Of a stretch of DNA of 64,000 nt, positions 1 to 7,662 are shown piece after piece (within the stretch, counting starts at the first letter, position 1; every line of letters begins with the position of its first letter). A program made the position numbers and the translations under genes. The notes beneath the pieces are model-generated. The model was not told where the DNA came from. It ran no database searches and saw nothing but the letters and a program-made list of their open reading frames with translations. This stretch comes from Pseudobutyrivibrio ruminis HUN009. GTDB lineage: Bacteria; Bacillota; Clostridia; Lachnospirales; Lachnospiraceae. Where the stretch lies: the NCBI RefSeq assembly GCF_000703005.1, contig NZ_JNLH01000001.1:957501-1021500 (forward strand). The letters are read 5' to 3'.

Positions 1-278
1 CAGAAATTATCGAGGCACAGGATTGTTACGACGCATACACAATGTATGAAGCATTTCATCCTGATGTAGTAATCACAGATATTATGATGAAAGGTGGCAT
101 CGGCGGAGACTGGCTAATAGATAAATTGCTCCAGCTTGATGAGCACGCTAAAATCATAGTTTGCTCAGGCAGACAGAAGACAGATTTGCTTAAATATAAG
201 CTTATGGGAGCTAAGTATTGCATCCAAAAACCAATCAAATATCAAGAGCTTTGGGACTGTATTGATGCCGTAATTTGA
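1..278 (+). CDS. Response-regulator receiver domain, C-terminal part (truncated by window edge)
   Basis: The reading frame is open from the first base, so the gene starts upstream. The visible 91 residues are the later two thirds of a CheY-like receiver domain. The phospho-acceptor Asp is in VVITDIMM, the switch Ser in IIVCSG and the conserved Lys in CIQKPIKYQEL. The protein ends directly after the last helix, so the receiver domain is C-terminal or stands alone, with no DNA-binding domain after it. This suggests signalling by protein contact, but the missing N-terminus could hold an output domain. The partner kinase is not in the window. Confidence 0.85.
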   Translation, partial: EIIEAQDCYDAYTMYEAFHPDVVITDIMMKGGIGGDWLIDKLLQLDEHAKIIVCSGRQKTDLLKYKLMGAKYCIQKPIKYQELWDCIDAVI

Positions 279-303
279 CAAAAAATTGTAATAATGTTAT
301 ATT
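275..303 (+). promoter_or_regulatory. Sigma-A type promoter for the SH3b cell-wall hydrolase
   Basis: TTGACA (275-280) and TATATT (298-303) are separated by exactly 17 bp. The -35 box overlaps the stop codon of the receiver-domain gene. The start codon at 362 has a GGAGG at 354-358. Confidence 0.75.
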
Positions 304-361
304 AGCCTTCGTAACAAAGTTGTAATAAATAGAATTTTTTTGTAAAAAACAACGGAGGCTT

Positions 362-1555
362 ATGGTTAAATTTAGCAATTATCTTGCTGCAGCGTACGAT
401 AAGAATCGAAAGTATATCAATAAACGTACTATGCAGTCAGGAGCTCTTGCAGTAGCATTGATGCTCTTATTTACAGGCGCATACACAGGCGCACCTGAGA
501 AAGAGGTTTCTACTACAGCTGTAGATGTTCAGCCAACTAGCACAGCAGGTGTATTCTCAGCAGTATCATCAATGGAGCTCACAGCAGGAGATTCAAGTCT
601 GGTTTATGCATCAGCGGATGTTACAGTGGTTGCGTCTACAACAGATCAGGTTGAGCCTGATTTAGAAAATGAATACGATGAGTGGGCAGACAAGGTTATG
701 GCACAGGTTGACGATTATCTTTCTATTCGTTCAGAAGCCAGCTCAGATTCAGAAGTTATTGGAAAGCTTCGTTCTGGCGATGTTGCTACACTCGTAGATG
801 TTTTTGACGGATGGTACGAAATCGAGTCAGGTAATGCACACGGCTTTGTATCAGCAGATTTCTGTGTCACAGGCATCGAAGCTTATGAGCTTGCAATGGA
901 TGTATGTGATACATACGCTACAACAGATGTAGCAGGACTTCGCATTCGTAGCGAAGCATCAGAGGATTCTAGCATCCTCAAGGTTGTTTCTGAGGGAACA
1001 AAGCTTACGGTTAATTCTGATGCAGAGGAAGTTGATGGCTGGGTAGCAGTTACATCAGCAGGCGTATCAGGATATGTTAAGGCAGAGTATGTTCAGGTGG
1101 ACATGGCTACTGGCGAAGCTATCACTCTTGAAGAAGAGGCAGAGGCTAAGGCTGCAGCAGAAGAAGCAGCACGTCAGGCAAAGGAGGCAGCAGCTGCTGC
1201 CGCTGCAGAAAATCAAAGCATTATTGATTCTGCAGACGATGTTACTCTTCTTGCAGCAATCATTCAGATTGAAGCAGGAAACGAGATTTACGAGGGCCAG
1301 GTTGCAGTTGGTTCTGTTGTTATGAACAGAGTTCGCAGCGGTTCTTATGCAAACACTATCAGCGGAGTTATTTTCGCAAAGGGACAGTTTGCAACTTCAC
1401 GTATGTCATCAGTTATCTCAAAGGGACCAAAGGCTTCTTGTGTTCAGGCAGCTTATGATGCCCTTGCAGGTGTTGATACAACAGGTGGTGCAACACACTT
1501 TAGACGCGCAGGTTCAAAAGATGGACTCATTATTGGTAACCACGTTTTCTATTAG
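362..1555 (+). CDS. Exported SH3b-repeat cell-wall hydrolase (SleB/Hydrolase_2 family)
   Basis: This 397-residue protein begins with a basic segment and one hydrophobic helix at about residues 28-43, so it is probably exported or membrane-anchored. Two bacterial SH3 domains follow (about 112-170 and 185-247; each has an LSIRSEAS or LRIRSEAS motif). An Ala/Glu-rich linker lies at 253-284, and a C-terminal SleB-like domain at 293-397 contains IQIEAGNEIYEGQVAVGSVV and MNRV. Family knowledge: SH3b domains bind peptidoglycan, and SleB-type domains are lytic transglycosylases or amidases in spore or vegetative wall turnover. The Glu of IEAGNE is the likely catalytic residue. It is a single-gene unit with its own promoter and terminator. 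Start chosen from GGAGG 4-8 bases upstream. Confidence 0.85.
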   Translation: MVKFSNYLAAAYDKNRKYINKRTMQSGALAVALMLLFTGAYTGAPEKEVSTTAVDVQPTSTAGVFSAVSSMELTAGDSSLVYASADVTVVASTTDQVEPDLENEYDEWADKVMAQVDDYLSIRSEASSDSEVIGKLRSGDVATLVDVFDGWYEIESGNAHGFVSADFCVTGIEAYELAMDVCDTYATTDVAGLRIRSEASEDSSILKVVSEGTKLTVNSDAEEVDGWVAVTSAGVSGYVKAEYVQVDMATGEAITLEEEAEAKAAAEEAARQAKEAAAAAAAENQSIIDSADDVTLLAAIIQIEAGNEIYEGQVAVGSVVMNRVRSGSYANTISGVIFAKGQFATSRMSSVISKGPKASCVQAAYDALAGVDTTGGATHFRRAGSKDGLIIGNHVFY

Positions 1556-1580
1556 TTTTGAATATATTGATGCAAAATCT

Positions 1581-1612
1581 GAGCTCTTGGGCTTTACCCA
1601 AGAGCTCTTTTA
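1581..1612 (+). terminator. Intrinsic terminator after the SH3b hydrolase
   Basis: An 11-bp perfect stem (1581-1591 with 1597-1607) has a 5-nt loop and is followed by TTTT. Confidence 0.9.
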
Positions 1613-1621
1613 TTGTATAAT
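1593..1621 (+). promoter_or_regulatory. Possible argF operon promoter
   Basis: TATAAT is at 1616-1621. A weak TTTACC lies 17 bp upstream, inside the preceding terminator. The -10 box is good; the -35 box matches only 4 of 6. Confidence 0.45.
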
Positions 1622-1673
1622 GCATAATTAATTACAATAAATGCATAAATATACATCGCTAAGGAGGTACGTT

Positions 1674-2669
1674 ATGAGCTTAAAGGGAAAGAACTATTTA
1701 AAGATGTTGGACTTAACTACTGAGGAAATCAATTATCTTATTGATTTATCTATTCAGCTTAAGGCTGAAAAAAAGCAGGGTAAGTCTCAAAAAGATTATA
1801 TGGCCGGAAAGAATATTGCATTGATTTTTGAGAAGACATCAACACGTACCAGATGTTCATTTGAAGTTGCAGCTTACGACATGGGGGCTAATGTAACTTA
1901 TCTTGATCCATCAGGTTCTCAGATTGGCAAAAAAGAATCTATTGCCGATACAGCTCGCGTCCTTGGTCGCATGTATGACGGAATAGAGTATCGTGGATTT
2001 GAGCAGACTATTGTTGAAGATTTGGCAAAATATGCAGGTGTTCCTGTATGGAATGGTCTAACAAATGAATCACATCCAACGCAGATGATTGCAGATATGA
2101 TGACAATCAAAGAACATTTTGGCAAACTTGAGGGAATAAAGTTTGTATATATGGGCGATGCCCGTTATAATATGGGTAATTCCCTTATGGTCACTTGTGC
2201 AAAGTTGGGTATGGATTTCGTGGCTTGCACAAACAAAAAATATTTCCCAGAGGAGTCACTTGTAAAGCAGTGCCAGGATATTGCAAGCAAGACAGGAGCT
2301 ACAATCACACTTACGGAGGATGTAGCAGAGGGCTGCAAGGATGCTGATGTTATCTACACAGATGTGTGGGTATCAATGGGTGAGCCTGATGAGGTTTGGG
2401 TAGAGCGTATCAACGACCTTAGCCCATATCAGGTTAATGCAAAGGCATTTTCTTATGCAAAGCCAGATGCAAAATTCATGCATTGCCTTCCTGCTTTCCA
2501 CGACTTGAATACTACAATCGGCAAGCAGATTCACGACAAATTTGGAATAGACTGTATGGAAGTTACAGACGAAATTTTTGAAGGCGAGCATTCAATAGTA
2601 TTTGATGAAGCAGAAAACCGCATGCATTCCATCAAAGCTATCATGTATGCAACATTAGGTTCATGTTAG
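1674..2669 (+). CDS. argF: Ornithine carbamoyltransferase
   Basis: A 331-residue enzyme that makes citrulline from ornithine and carbamoyl phosphate in arginine synthesis. The carbamoyl-phosphate site STRTR, the HPTQ motif, the SMG loop (VWVSMGEPDEVW) and the HCLPAFHD active-site Cys motif are all present. Length is normal for the family. An in-frame start at 1641 exists, but ATG 1674 has AAGGAGG at 1661-1667 and begins MSLKGKNYLK, as expected for the family. It heads an operon: the birA start overlaps its last 7 bases. No arcA or arcC neighbours are present, so an anabolic role is inferred, although ArgF and catabolic ArcB cannot be separated by sequence alone. Confidence 0.95.
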   Translation: MSLKGKNYLKMLDLTTEEINYLIDLSIQLKAEKKQGKSQKDYMAGKNIALIFEKTSTRTRCSFEVAAYDMGANVTYLDPSGSQIGKKESIADTARVLGRMYDGIEYRGFEQTIVEDLAKYAGVPVWNGLTNESHPTQMIADMMTIKEHFGKLEGIKFVYMGDARYNMGNSLMVTCAKLGMDFVACTNKKYFPEESLVKQCQDIASKTGATITLTEDVAEGCKDADVIYTDVWVSMGEPDEVWVERINDLSPYQVNAKAFSYAKPDAKFMHCLPAFHDLNTTIGKQIHDKFGIDCMEVTDEIFEGEHSIVFDEAENRMHSIKAIMYATLGSC

Positions 2670-3433
2670 AAGAAATAAGATACGAATACTACGAATCTGT
2701 AGATTCAACAAACGACAGAATTAAAGAACGTGCTCATGACAACGAAGCACAGGGGCTAGTTATTTCAGCAGGCACACAAACAGCCGGCAAGGGCCGCATC
2801 GGAAGAAAGTGGGAATCACCTACAAAGGATTCAGTTTCAACTTCACTCTTGCTTACACCAGATGATATTTCATTAGAGGCCATCCCAACAATCACCGTTG
2901 TTGCAGCTATGGCAGTTAGGGATGCTTTATCAAATCTATATGGCCTAGAGGGCAAAATAAAATGGCCCAACGATATCGTACTTGGCGGAAAGAAAATCTG
3001 CGGTATCCTGACAGAGATGGAAATGAAGGACAACAAGGTTTGGTACGTTGTAGTAGGTATTGGTGTCAACGTTCACAACACTGAGTTCCCAGAGGAAATT
3101 GCGTTCAAGGCCACTTCAGTAGATATTGAATTGCAGAAGCAATCCGGTGAAAAGGGACATCGTTCAGAGATTACAAAAGCTATTTGGGAGAGCTTTAGGA
3201 AGTATTACAATATCTTCATAAAGACTCAGGATATGTCCGGCCTAAAGGAAGAATACGAAAGATATCTTGCTAATCTGAACGAACGTGTTAGAATAGAGGC
3301 TCAGGAGAATTCCTACGAAGCGATTGCAAGAGGAATCGATGACCGCGGCCAGCTCATCATAGAAGTTGACGGTCAACAACAAATAATTAGTACAGGAGAG
3401 GTTTCTGTTAGAGGAATCTATGGATACATTTGA
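2663..3433 (+). CDS. birA: Biotin--[acetyl-CoA-carboxylase] ligase without a repressor domain
   Basis: A 256-residue monofunctional biotin protein ligase that activates biotin as biotinyl-AMP and transfers it to carboxylase biotin-carrier domains. Visible motifs are SVDSTNDRI, the adenylate loop GKGRIGRKW, IKWPNDIVLGGKKICGILTE and VVGIGVNVH. A C-terminal SH3-like domain starts at about residue 210. The N-terminal winged-helix of E. coli BirA is absent, so it cannot act as the bio-operon repressor in that way. It starts inside argF and its end is overlapped by 14 bases by the next gene, indicating translational coupling. Confidence 0.93.
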   Translation: MLEEIRYEYYESVDSTNDRIKERAHDNEAQGLVISAGTQTAGKGRIGRKWESPTKDSVSTSLLLTPDDISLEAIPTITVVAAMAVRDALSNLYGLEGKIKWPNDIVLGGKKICGILTEMEMKDNKVWYVVVGIGVNVHNTEFPEEIAFKATSVDIELQKQSGEKGHRSEITKAIWESFRKYYNIFIKTQDMSGLKEEYERYLANLNERVRIEAQENSYEAIARGIDDRGQLIIEVDGQQQIISTGEVSVRGIYGYI

Positions 3434-3761
3434 TATGGAAGAAGAAGTAGTATTATGCGGCGCCAGCTGCTACACTAAAAAATTTTATTTGAATCCGGAC
3501 TTCGAGGGACTCCCTCCAATGATTAAGGATGAATTAAAAATCATGTGCGTTATGTACACTGAAGAAGTTAGTGGAACAATTCAGTTCATCTACGAAGAGG
3601 ATGGCAGTCTTAGAATCGACGTAGATCACAACGAGGATGATTTACTCTATGACGAGATTGGCTCTGCACTTGAAGTAAAAAGAATGCAGAGAGAACGAAC
3701 AGAATTATTCGAAGCACTTGAGACATACTATAAAGTAGTTTTCCTTGGGGAGGGCATGTAA
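3420..3761 (+). CDS. Small conserved protein, DUF6145-like
   Basis: A 113-residue acidic protein without membrane segments. The N-terminus VVLCGASCYTKKFYLNPDF and the stretch LPPMIKDELKIMCVMYTEEV resemble, from memory, the DUF6145 family that is common in Lachnospiraceae. Its function is unknown. It sits between birA and coaX and overlaps both (14 bases and 1 base), so it is made with two cofactor-attachment or cofactor-synthesis enzymes. That may hint at a role in coenzyme metabolism, but nothing in the sequence shows one. Confidence 0.75.
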   Translation: MDTFDMEEEVVLCGASCYTKKFYLNPDFEGLPPMIKDELKIMCVMYTEEVSGTIQFIYEEDGSLRIDVDHNEDDLLYDEIGSALEVKRMQRERTELFEALETYYKVVFLGEGM

Positions 3762-4531
3762 TGTTACTTACAATCGACGTTGGAAATACAAATATCACTA
3801 TGGGAGTTTTTGATGGAGATACTCTTCTTGGCAACTTCCGTATCACTACAAAGATAAACAGAACATCAGATGAGTTTGGTATCGTAATCAAGGATATCCT
3901 TCGTTCAAACGATTTGGATGCATCAAAGGTAAACGATGTTATAATCGCATCTGTAGTTCCAAATGTAATGCACTCTCTTACAAGTGCAATCATTAAATAC
4001 TTCGATATTCAGCCTATCATCGTTGAGGCTGGTATCAAGACAGGCATCCGCATCGCTACAGAGAATCCAAAGCAGATTGGTGCAGACAGAATTGTTGATG
4101 CAGCAGGCGCTTATGAGCTCTACGGTGGTCCAGTTCTCGTAATTGATTACGGCACAGCTACTACATACGATTTGGTAGATGGAAATGGAGCATTCGTATC
4201 AGGTGTAACTGCTCCGGGTATTCGAATCAGCGCAAGGGCTCTTTGGGAGGATGCAGCAAAGCTTCCTGAAATCGAAATCAAGAAGCCTGAAAAGATTCTC
4301 GCAAAGGAAACAATCTCATCTATGCAGGCAGGTCTTGTATACGGTCAGATTGGTCAGACAGAATACATCGTAAAACACATGATAGAAGAGAGTGGCTATG
4401 ATAATGTGAAGGTTGTAGCAACAGGTGGACTTGGAAATCTTATTGCAAGCGAAACAAAGTGCATCGATATCTACAATCCAAATCTTACACTCTATGGAAT
4501 GAAGTTTATTTATAATAAGCAAAAGAGATAA
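3761..4531 (+). CDS. coaX: Type III pantothenate kinase
   Basis: A 256-residue CoaX, the first step of coenzyme A synthesis (pantothenate + ATP to 4-phosphopantothenate). It has the ASKHA phosphate loop DVGNTNITMGVFDG at the N-terminus, QIGADRIVDAAGAYELYGG, and the second phosphate motif VLVIDYGTATTYDLV. Family knowledge: type III kinases are not feedback-inhibited by CoA. Its ATG overlaps the preceding stop in TAATG and its own stop overlaps dusB in the same way. Confidence 0.95.
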   Translation: MLLTIDVGNTNITMGVFDGDTLLGNFRITTKINRTSDEFGIVIKDILRSNDLDASKVNDVIIASVVPNVMHSLTSAIIKYFDIQPIIVEAGIKTGIRIATENPKQIGADRIVDAAGAYELYGGPVLVIDYGTATTYDLVDGNGAFVSGVTAPGIRISARALWEDAAKLPEIEIKKPEKILAKETISSMQAGLVYGQIGQTEYIVKHMIEESGYDNVKVVATGGLGNLIASETKCIDIYNPNLTLYGMKFIYNKQKR

Positions 4532-5508
4532 TGATTAATAAATTAAAAATTGGAAATGTAACACTAGACAATAATTTAATTTTGGCACCAATGGCAGGCG
4601 TAACAGACCTGCCATTTCGTCTGTTATGCAAGGAACAGGGAGCGGCTCTTTGCTGCATGGAAATGGTCAGCGCCAAAGGCATTTACTACAACAACAAGAA
4701 CACTGAAAGTCTTCTTACTGTTGATGAAAGAGAGCGCCCAGTAAGTCTGCAGCTTTTTGGCTCAGACCCAGAAATTATGGCAGCCATGGCAGCAAAAATC
4801 GAGCATCGTAATTTCGATATTCTTGATATCAATATGGGATGCCCTGTTCCCAAGGTAGTTAATAACGGCGACGGTTCTGCACTCATGAAGAATCCTAAAT
4901 TGGCTGGAGAAATCATAGAAAAAATGGTAAAGGCAATCGATAAGCCTGTCACTGTTAAGATTCGTAAGGGATTTGACGATGAACATATTAACGCGGTGGA
5001 GATGGCTCACATCGCACAGGAGTCAGGTGCAGCTGCCGTTGCAGTCCACGGAAGAACCCGTGAGCAATACTATTCTGGAAAGGCTGATTGGAGTATTATT
5101 GCTGATGTAAAAAATGCAGTATCAATCCCTGTAATTGGGAACGGAGACATTCTTGATGCAAAGGATGTAATCGCCATGAAGGAGCAGACAAACTGCGATG
5201 GATTTATGATAGGTCGTGGTGCACAAGGCAATCCATGGATATTCCATCAGATTCTTCATTACTTTGAAACTGGAGAAGTGATTGGCAAACCACCTATCGA
5301 GGAAATGATTGATACAATGCTTCGTCATGCCAGACTTCAAATCGAGTTCAAAGGAGATTACCTTGGAATTAGAGAAATGCGCAAGCATGCAGCTTGGTAC
5401 ACCGCTGGATACAAGGGTGCAAGCAAGCTCAGAGGCATGATAAATGATGTAGAATCATACGAAGAATTAGAAGCTCTTTTCCACAACTTTTTGGCAAATT
5501 TTAAATAA
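4531..5508 (+). CDS. dusB: tRNA-dihydrouridine synthase (DusB type)
   Basis: A 325-residue FMN enzyme that reduces uridines in the tRNA D-loop. The N-terminus LAPMAGVTDLPFRLLCKEQG is the FMN-binding start. The catalytic Cys is in NMGCPVPKV, followed by GRTREQYYSGKADW, PVIGNGDI and IGRGAQGNPW. A C-terminal helical domain completes the fold. Length and motifs fit the DusB/YhdG group common in Firmicutes. It is the last gene of the argF-birA-coaX operon; no strong terminator was seen before the greA promoter. Confidence 0.93.
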   Translation: MINKLKIGNVTLDNNLILAPMAGVTDLPFRLLCKEQGAALCCMEMVSAKGIYYNNKNTESLLTVDERERPVSLQLFGSDPEIMAAMAAKIEHRNFDILDINMGCPVPKVVNNGDGSALMKNPKLAGEIIEKMVKAIDKPVTVKIRKGFDDEHINAVEMAHIAQESGAAAVAVHGRTREQYYSGKADWSIIADVKNAVSIPVIGNGDILDAKDVIAMKEQTNCDGFMIGRGAQGNPWIFHQILHYFETGEVIGKPPIEEMIDTMLRHARLQIEFKGDYLGIREMRKHAAWYTAGYKGASKLRGMINDVESYEELEALFHNFLANFK

Positions 5509-5530
5509 TTTATGAATTAATTTGGAATTC

Positions 5531-5559
5531 TTGACATCAATATGTGGGTGGCTTATAAT
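5531..5559 (+). promoter_or_regulatory. Consensus promoter of greA
   Basis: A perfect TTGACA (5531-5536) and a perfect TATAAT (5554-5559) are separated by 17 bp. The start site should lie near 5566, giving a leader of about 70 nt before the greA ATG. Confidence 0.9.
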
Positions 5560-5581
5560 TCACTAAGTTATTGAAGTTAGT

Positions 5582-5607
5582 AGGGTCTTGCTTGGCAAGG
5601 CTCTTTT
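5582..5607 (+). terminator. Terminator-like hairpin inside the greA leader
   Basis: Bases 5582-5591 pair with 5595-5604 through ten base pairs (two G-U) around a TTG loop, followed by a T run to 5607. The left arm 5582-5588 (AGGGTCT) can instead pair with AGACCCT at 5617-5623, next to the ribosome site. The two structures exclude each other, as in an attenuator. Confidence 0.6.
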
Positions 5608-5635
5608 GAAAATTATAGACCCTGGAGGAAATAAT

Positions 5636-6115
5636 ATGGAAGCAAAGAAGAATTTACTTACTGCTGAAGGACTTAGAATATTAGAGGACGAACTTGAGGA
5701 TCTCAAGGTCAATAAACGTAAAGAAGTATCACAGAAGATTAAGGAAGCTCGTGAGCAGGGCGACCTTTCTGAGAACGCAGAATACGATGCAGCAAAGGAT
5801 GAGCAGAGAGATATCGAAGCTCGTATCGAAGAAATCGAAAAGATTCTTAAAAACGCTGAGGTCGTTACAGAAGAACACGATACAAAGAACATTAACATCG
5901 GATGGACCGTTACACTTCTTGATGTAGAGTTTGACGAGGAAGTTGAGTACAAAATCGTAGGTTCTACAGAGGCAAACAGCCTTAAGGGCAAGATTTCTAA
6001 CGAGTCTCCTGTAGGTAAGGCTATTCTTGGACACAAGAAGGGCGATACTGTTACAGTAGAGACAGAAGCTGGAGAATTCCAGTACAAGATTCTTGCTGCA
6101 AAGAAGAGCAAGTAA
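5636..6115 (+). CDS. greA: Transcription elongation factor GreA
   Basis: A 159-residue GreA. It rescues backtracked RNA polymerase by stimulating transcript cleavage through its coiled coil in the secondary channel. The N-terminal coiled coil contains LTAEGLRILEDELEDLK and the acidic tip region DLSENAEYDAAKDEQ with the conserved Asp/Glu residues. The C-terminal FKBP-like domain includes SPVGKAILGHKKGDTVTVET. The start at 5636 has TGGAGG 8 bases upstream; an earlier in-frame ATG at 5588 lies within the leader hairpin and has no ribosome site. It is monocistronic, with a strong promoter and terminator. Confidence 0.95.
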   Translation: MEAKKNLLTAEGLRILEDELEDLKVNKRKEVSQKIKEAREQGDLSENAEYDAAKDEQRDIEARIEEIEKILKNAEVVTEEHDTKNINIGWTVTLLDVEFDEEVEYKIVGSTEANSLKGKISNESPVGKAILGHKKGDTVTVETEAGEFQYKILAAKKSK

Positions 6116-6126
6116 TATCGCACATT

Positions 6127-6155
6127 AAAGCGGCCTATTCAGGGCCGCTTTTTTT
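6127..6155 (+). terminator. Intrinsic terminator after greA
   Basis: A 9-bp GC-rich stem (6127-6135 with 6143-6151) has a 7-nt loop and runs into a T tract. Confidence 0.92.
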
Positions 6156-6192
6156 GTACCTATAAATAATCACACAATAAAAGGAGGAAAAT

Positions 6193-7578
6193 ATGCTAGC
6201 TAGACTTAAGAAAAAATACATCGGTGACAAGGCGTTTTACAGACGATATATTTTCCTGGCAACACCTATGATTATCCAAAATGCAATTACCAACTTCGTA
6301 AGTTTCCTGGATAATATCATGGTTGGACAATTGGGACAGGAAGCAATATCTGCTGTCGCAACAGTCAATCAGTTAAACTTTGTTTTTTCGCTGGCAGTTT
6401 TTGGTGCAGCTTCCGCAGGAAGTATTTACGGAGCTCAGTATTTTGGTAAGGGCGATCACAAAGGTCATATGTACACTTTCCGATTTAAGCTCTACACCAC
6501 ATTGCTTGTAACTATACTAGGTATTTTGATGTTTAAGGTTTGGGGAAGCCAGCTTATTTCCCTTTTCCTTACAGAAAGTGAAGGCGCATCTACAGAGCTT
6601 GCACTTTCACTTGGACTTCAATACTTAAGTATTATTTTGATTGGTTTGATACCTTTCGCTGTAAACCAAGCATACGCTACTAATATCAAAGAAACTGGTC
6701 AGACGGTAGTGCCAATGGTTGCAGGTATGGTTGCAGTAGCTACAAATGCGATTTTGGATTACTGCTTGATTTTCGGATTTGGCCCATTTCCAAAGCTTGG
6801 TGTAGAAGGCGCCGCAATCGCAACTGTTATTGCAAGATACATTGAAGCAGCCATCGTAATAGTTTGGGCTCACACTCACGCAGACAAAAATAAATATCTT
6901 GCAGGAGCTTACCTTGGTTTTGGAATCCCAAGAAAGATATTCAACCAGATTCTTATCAAAGGTGCGCCACTTATGCTCAACGAGGTACTTTGGGCAGCAG
7001 GCGTCAGCGCAGTAACACAGAGTTACTCAATACGTGGAATGAACGTACTTACTGCACTTAGCATTTCAAATACCGTAGGAAATCTGTTTAATATTGTATT
7101 CATCCAGCTTGGTGCATGTATCAGCATTATTGTTGGTCAATACCTTGGCGCAGGTGAGCTTGAGGAAGCAAAGGATGCAGATAATAAGATGATTGCCTTC
7201 AGCGTATTCTGCTGTACTATCATGGCAGTTATCATGTTTGCATTTGGTGGATTGTTCCCTCACATTTACAATGTAACACCTGAAATCAGAGCACTTGCAA
7301 CAAAGTTTATTGCTGTAGCTGCACTATGGATGCCATTCTGTTCATTTAGCCATTGCTCATACTTTACGCTTCGTTCAGGCGGCAAGACACTTGTAACATT
7401 CCTGTTCGACTCAGTGTTTACATGGGTTGTAATGGCTCCTTTAGCATTTGTATTGGCTCATTTTACAGGCCTTGGAATTGTTTGGGTGTACTTCTTTGTT
7501 CAGGGAACAGAAATAATCAAAAACATCATGGGATATTTCATGGTAAAGAGCGATGTATGGCTCCAGCAGATAGTATAG
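6193..7578 (+). CDS. MATE family efflux transporter
   Basis: A 461-residue membrane protein with about twelve hydrophobic helices in two related halves, typical of multidrug and toxic compound extrusion exporters (cation-coupled). The N-terminal signature ATPMIIQNAITNFVSFLDNI and MVGQLGQEAISAVATVNQ are characteristic, with a matching repeat in the second half (KGAPLMLNEVLWAAGVSAVT). Family knowledge supports export of organic cations or metabolites; the substrate cannot be told. It has an AAGGAGG at 6181-6187 and lies alone between the greA terminator and the lysS promoter. Confidence 0.9.
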   Translation: MLARLKKKYIGDKAFYRRYIFLATPMIIQNAITNFVSFLDNIMVGQLGQEAISAVATVNQLNFVFSLAVFGAASAGSIYGAQYFGKGDHKGHMYTFRFKLYTTLLVTILGILMFKVWGSQLISLFLTESEGASTELALSLGLQYLSIILIGLIPFAVNQAYATNIKETGQTVVPMVAGMVAVATNAILDYCLIFGFGPFPKLGVEGAAIATVIARYIEAAIVIVWAHTHADKNKYLAGAYLGFGIPRKIFNQILIKGAPLMLNEVLWAAGVSAVTQSYSIRGMNVLTALSISNTVGNLFNIVFIQLGACISIIVGQYLGAGELEEAKDADNKMIAFSVFCCTIMAVIMFAFGGLFPHIYNVTPEIRALATKFIAVAALWMPFCSFSHCSYFTLRSGGKTLVTFLFDSVFTWVVMAPLAFVLAHFTGLGIVWVYFFVQGTEIIKNIMGYFMVKSDVWLQQIV

Positions 7579-7582
7579 TTCC

Positions 7583-7612
7583 TTGACACAATCGAGGAAA
7601 CTAGACTATAAT
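7583..7612 (+). promoter_or_regulatory. Promoter of lysS
   Basis: TTGACA (7583-7588) and TATAAT (7607-7612) have an 18-bp spacer. They lie just after the MATE gene stop. Confidence 0.85.
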
Positions 7613-7662
7613 CAAGTAGTTTGACAATAATTAAAATGTTTTTAAATAGATAAGGAGAAATT

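Noticed and set aside
5563..6123. A 186-codon minus-strand frame opposite greA
   Set aside because: Mirror of a strongly biased coding sequence (Ser-rich), covers the greA promoter region and terminator, no ribosome site.
7621..7649. A second lysS promoter starting at TTGACA 7621
   Set aside because: No acceptable -10 box at 16-18 bp; the TTGACA/TATAAT pair at 7583-7612 is much better.
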